From a virus: DNA of 21,711 nucleotides. Shown here one piece after another: positions 20,311 through 21,711 of the stretch. The notes under the pieces are model-generated. The model was given only the letters and a program-made list of their open reading frames with translations, searched no databases and was not told the origin of the DNA. Where the stretch lies: positions 1 through 21,711 of IMG/VR virus record IMGVR_UViG_3300029319_000589; one strand, written 5' to 3'. A program made the translations under genes and the position numbers. Numbering within the stretch: position 1 is the first letter of the stretch; each line of letters starts with the position of its first letter.

Positions 20311-20733
20311 ATGTCGACATTTAAACATAACAGTTGGGGAAGAACCCGCGGCCCCAAAAGTCTGATCAACACCAATGGCGTTGATGTGGAAGTCATCGAA
20401 TCTAGCGCTATGGTGAACGATCCGGTTGGTGTCGGTTTCGCAACCGAAAATCAGAGATACCTGCACATTCTGGTTGGAAATGGTTCTGCCAACGACGCGT
20501 CCGCCGGCGTACGGACCGTTACAGCATATGGATACAATCATGCATTTCAAAGGTGGTTTCCTCTGTTAGATATAACAGGCACAGCTGTAGCAGTCACAGC
20601 GCCAGACAATAACGGCGTCGAAGCGCTAGCCGGCCGCAAAGCTCAAACGTTTGAAATAGATGGTGTAGACAGAGTTTGCTTTGTTGGTACCGCGGCCGAC
20701 GTGGTATGCTGGGCAGCTTGTAGTACATTTTAA
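20311..20733 (+). CDS. Probable virion protein, 140 aa
   Basis: ATG 20311 (preferred over TTG 20308) follows AGGAG at 20299-20303. The product is compact, rich in Gly, Ala, Val and Thr, and appears to be all-beta: NTNGVDVEVIESSAMVNDPV, RYLHILVGNGSANDASAGVR, YGYNHAFQRWFPLLDITGTA, and a Cys-containing end (VCFVGTAADVVCWAACSTF). I do not recognise a named family. The position between head-assembly genes and fibre-like genes, together with the composition, fits a decoration or other virion surface protein. This is an inference. Confidence 0.62.
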   Translation: MSTFKHNSWGRTRGPKSLINTNGVDVEVIESSAMVNDPVGVGFATENQRYLHILVGNGSANDASAGVRTVTAYGYNHAFQRWFPLLDITGTAVAVTAPDNNGVEALAGRKAQTFEIDGVDRVCFVGTAADVVCWAACSTF

Positions 20734-20742
20734 GGAGAGACT

Positions 20743-21468
20743 ATGGCGAAGTTCGGTTGGGCATATGTAGACTGCGATGAAATTACTCCGGGTTCGGGTT
20801 CCTTTGGTCCTCCGCACTCAATTCAGTTTGTAACCGAATCTGGTGGCCCAACCACCGGGTCAGCTTTTCTTACGTACTATACTAGTTCCCACACCGGCCT
20901 TGGTCGTGATGGGCACACTCTATACCTTACAGGCACATTAATTGTCACCGGTGCTATATCAGCTAGCAGTTATCATATTGCGAATATAACTCAGATTGGT
21001 ACCACAGGCTCTACAATGTTTGGTAACACAAACGATGATGTACATATTCGTACCGGTAGCCTAACAGTATCAAAGGAGGGCTTCGGCACAGCCGACTATA
21101 TCCTCAGTGCTTCTACGCATGATGAGTCTGTAAGGGTGCGAGGCTTTGGAGGAGAATACAAACAAGTACTAGGATCTACGTCTTATGTTGTTCAATCCAA
21201 AGACTATATCATCGGTATTCTTGAACCAAACACAGTAACTGTTACCTTACCCGGTCCATCAGGTTCGAACACTGGACGCCTCATTATAGTTAAGGATGAG
21301 TACATAACCGATGGGGTGCAAGTAGGAACAGGTCGAAAAACCGGCAGTATTTTGGTTACCGGCTCGCTAGATAGTTCATACATTGATGGCGAAGTTTCCT
21401 ACACAATGACGGGCACACTTCCGGCAATTAACCTTTATTCTAATGGAAGCAATTGGTTCGTCTTCTAA
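20743..21468 (+). CDS. Fibre-like virion structural protein (241 aa)
   Basis: ATG 20743 has AAGGAG ten bases upstream. The product is Gly/Ser/Thr-rich and beta-structured, with phrases typical of phage fibre and appendage proteins: TGSAFLTYYTSSHTG, LYLTGTLIVTGAISASSYHI, MFGNTNDDVHIRTGSLTVS, and a C-terminal part with VTVTLPGPSGSNTGRLIIV. The final VSYTMTGTLPAINLYSNGSN plus WFVF resembles the ending of a receptor-binding or trimeric fibre domain as I recall from T4-like marine phages. The short length suggests a separate small fibre, decoration or head-fibre-like protein. No chaperone or catalytic motif is present. Confidence 0.72.
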   Translation: MAKFGWAYVDCDEITPGSGSFGPPHSIQFVTESGGPTTGSAFLTYYTSSHTGLGRDGHTLYLTGTLIVTGAISASSYHIANITQIGTTGSTMFGNTNDDVHIRTGSLTVSKEGFGTADYILSASTHDESVRVRGFGGEYKQVLGSTSYVVQSKDYIIGILEPNTVTVTLPGPSGSNTGRLIIVKDEYITDGVQVGTGRKTGSILVTGSLDSSYIDGEVSYTMTGTLPAINLYSNGSNWFVF

Positions 21469-21493
21469 TTAAAGTAGTGGGAGACGATATAGA

Positions 21494-21711
21494 ATGGCTT
21501 ACAATGTAATCTCCGGTTCGATCCTGGCGGCTCAAATATATAGCCCGATGTCAGGCACTGTGATTGAAAACATAGTGTCTGGTAATTTGAGCACATCTAA
21601 CGGCGAATCGATTATCAATGTACCTAGATTATCTAATGCCACGAACAACGCCCTAATAACAAATGTTGGTGGTGATGCCAACGATATCACATGTGAGTCA
21701 AATTTGACATT
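21494..21711 (+). CDS. Probable virion structural protein, 5' part (runs off window)
   Basis: ATG 21494 follows GGGAGA at 21480-21485. The first 72 residues are open to the end of the window: MAYNVISGSILAAQIYSPMS, then GTVIENIVSGNLSTSNGES, then IINVPRLSNATNNALITNV. The Ser/Asn/Gly-rich composition matches the preceding fibre-like gene, and a similar MAYNV start is familiar from phage structural proteins. The truncation prevents a better call. Confidence 0.65.
   Translation, partial: MAYNVISGSILAAQIYSPMSGTVIENIVSGNLSTSNGESIINVPRLSNATNNALITNVGGDANDITCESNLT

Noticed and set aside
20282-20311. A nine-codon leader ORF (MNVFKLGEF) before the 20311 gene
   Set aside because: It has no ribosome-binding site and merely spans the Shine-Dalgarno region of the next gene.

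Overview
The window reads as one continuous stretch of a tailed-phage (Caudoviricetes) genome with a contractile-tail, T4-superfamily head module, probably from a large, AT-rich phage of a Gram-negative, likely aquatic host. The reasons are: every gene is on the + strand; genes are packed with 1-20 base overlaps; and a T4-type series of large terminase (gp17-like), portal (gp20-like) and prohead protease (gp21-like) genes occurs in order. Replication/repair proteins match gp61 (primase) and gp47/gp46 (Mre11/Rad50). The Gram-negative inference rests on a signal-peptide/coiled-coil envelope protein pair. No tRNA, rRNA, insertion sequence, integrase or CRISPR array was seen, and no stretch over 300 bases lacks a gene.

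Layout. (1) Bases 2-697: 3' end of a virion structural gene. (2) Bases 711-9110: DNA-processing and accessory genes. These are a RuvC-like resolvase, a small unknown, an FKBP/SlyD prolyl isomerase with a C-terminal SAP-like helix pair, a DnaG/gp61-type primase, two proteins with a shared N-terminal tag, a 39-residue hydrophobic ORF, a single-chain Mre11-Rad50 fusion, and a tubulin/FtsZ-family GTPase. Three sigma70-like promoters are visible here (1540, 2197, 4646), each with an inverted repeat over or inside it. (3) Bases 9120-12617: small proteins, several with a short N-terminal tag, plus a membrane/coiled-coil pair that could be lysis or envelope proteins and a Zn-ribbon protein. (4) Bases 12614-20016: packaging and head genes: terminase, portal, two unknowns, a DUF1360-like membrane protein, a putative core/scaffold protein with calcium-loop repeats, the prohead protease and a small helical protein. 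(5) Bases 20027-21711: a phage ribosomal protein S21 homologue and then virion/fibre-like genes that run off the window.

How they may work together. The most coherent unusual signal is a recurring N-terminal segment, MKI(T/S)KKQLKEII(A/G)EE and variants, on at least five otherwise unrelated proteins. It resembles the capsid-targeting sequence of T4 internal proteins, which the gp21 protease cuts after an (I/L)xE motif, and a gp21-like protease is encoded in the same window. I infer that these proteins are packed in the prohead, trimmed, and perhaps injected with the DNA. The FtsZ-like GTPase, directly coupled to the repair fusion, could organise phage DNA or replication in the cell. The S21 protein next to the head genes could retune host ribosomes for late mRNAs. 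These functional links are inference; the family assignments rest on motifs visible in the translations.
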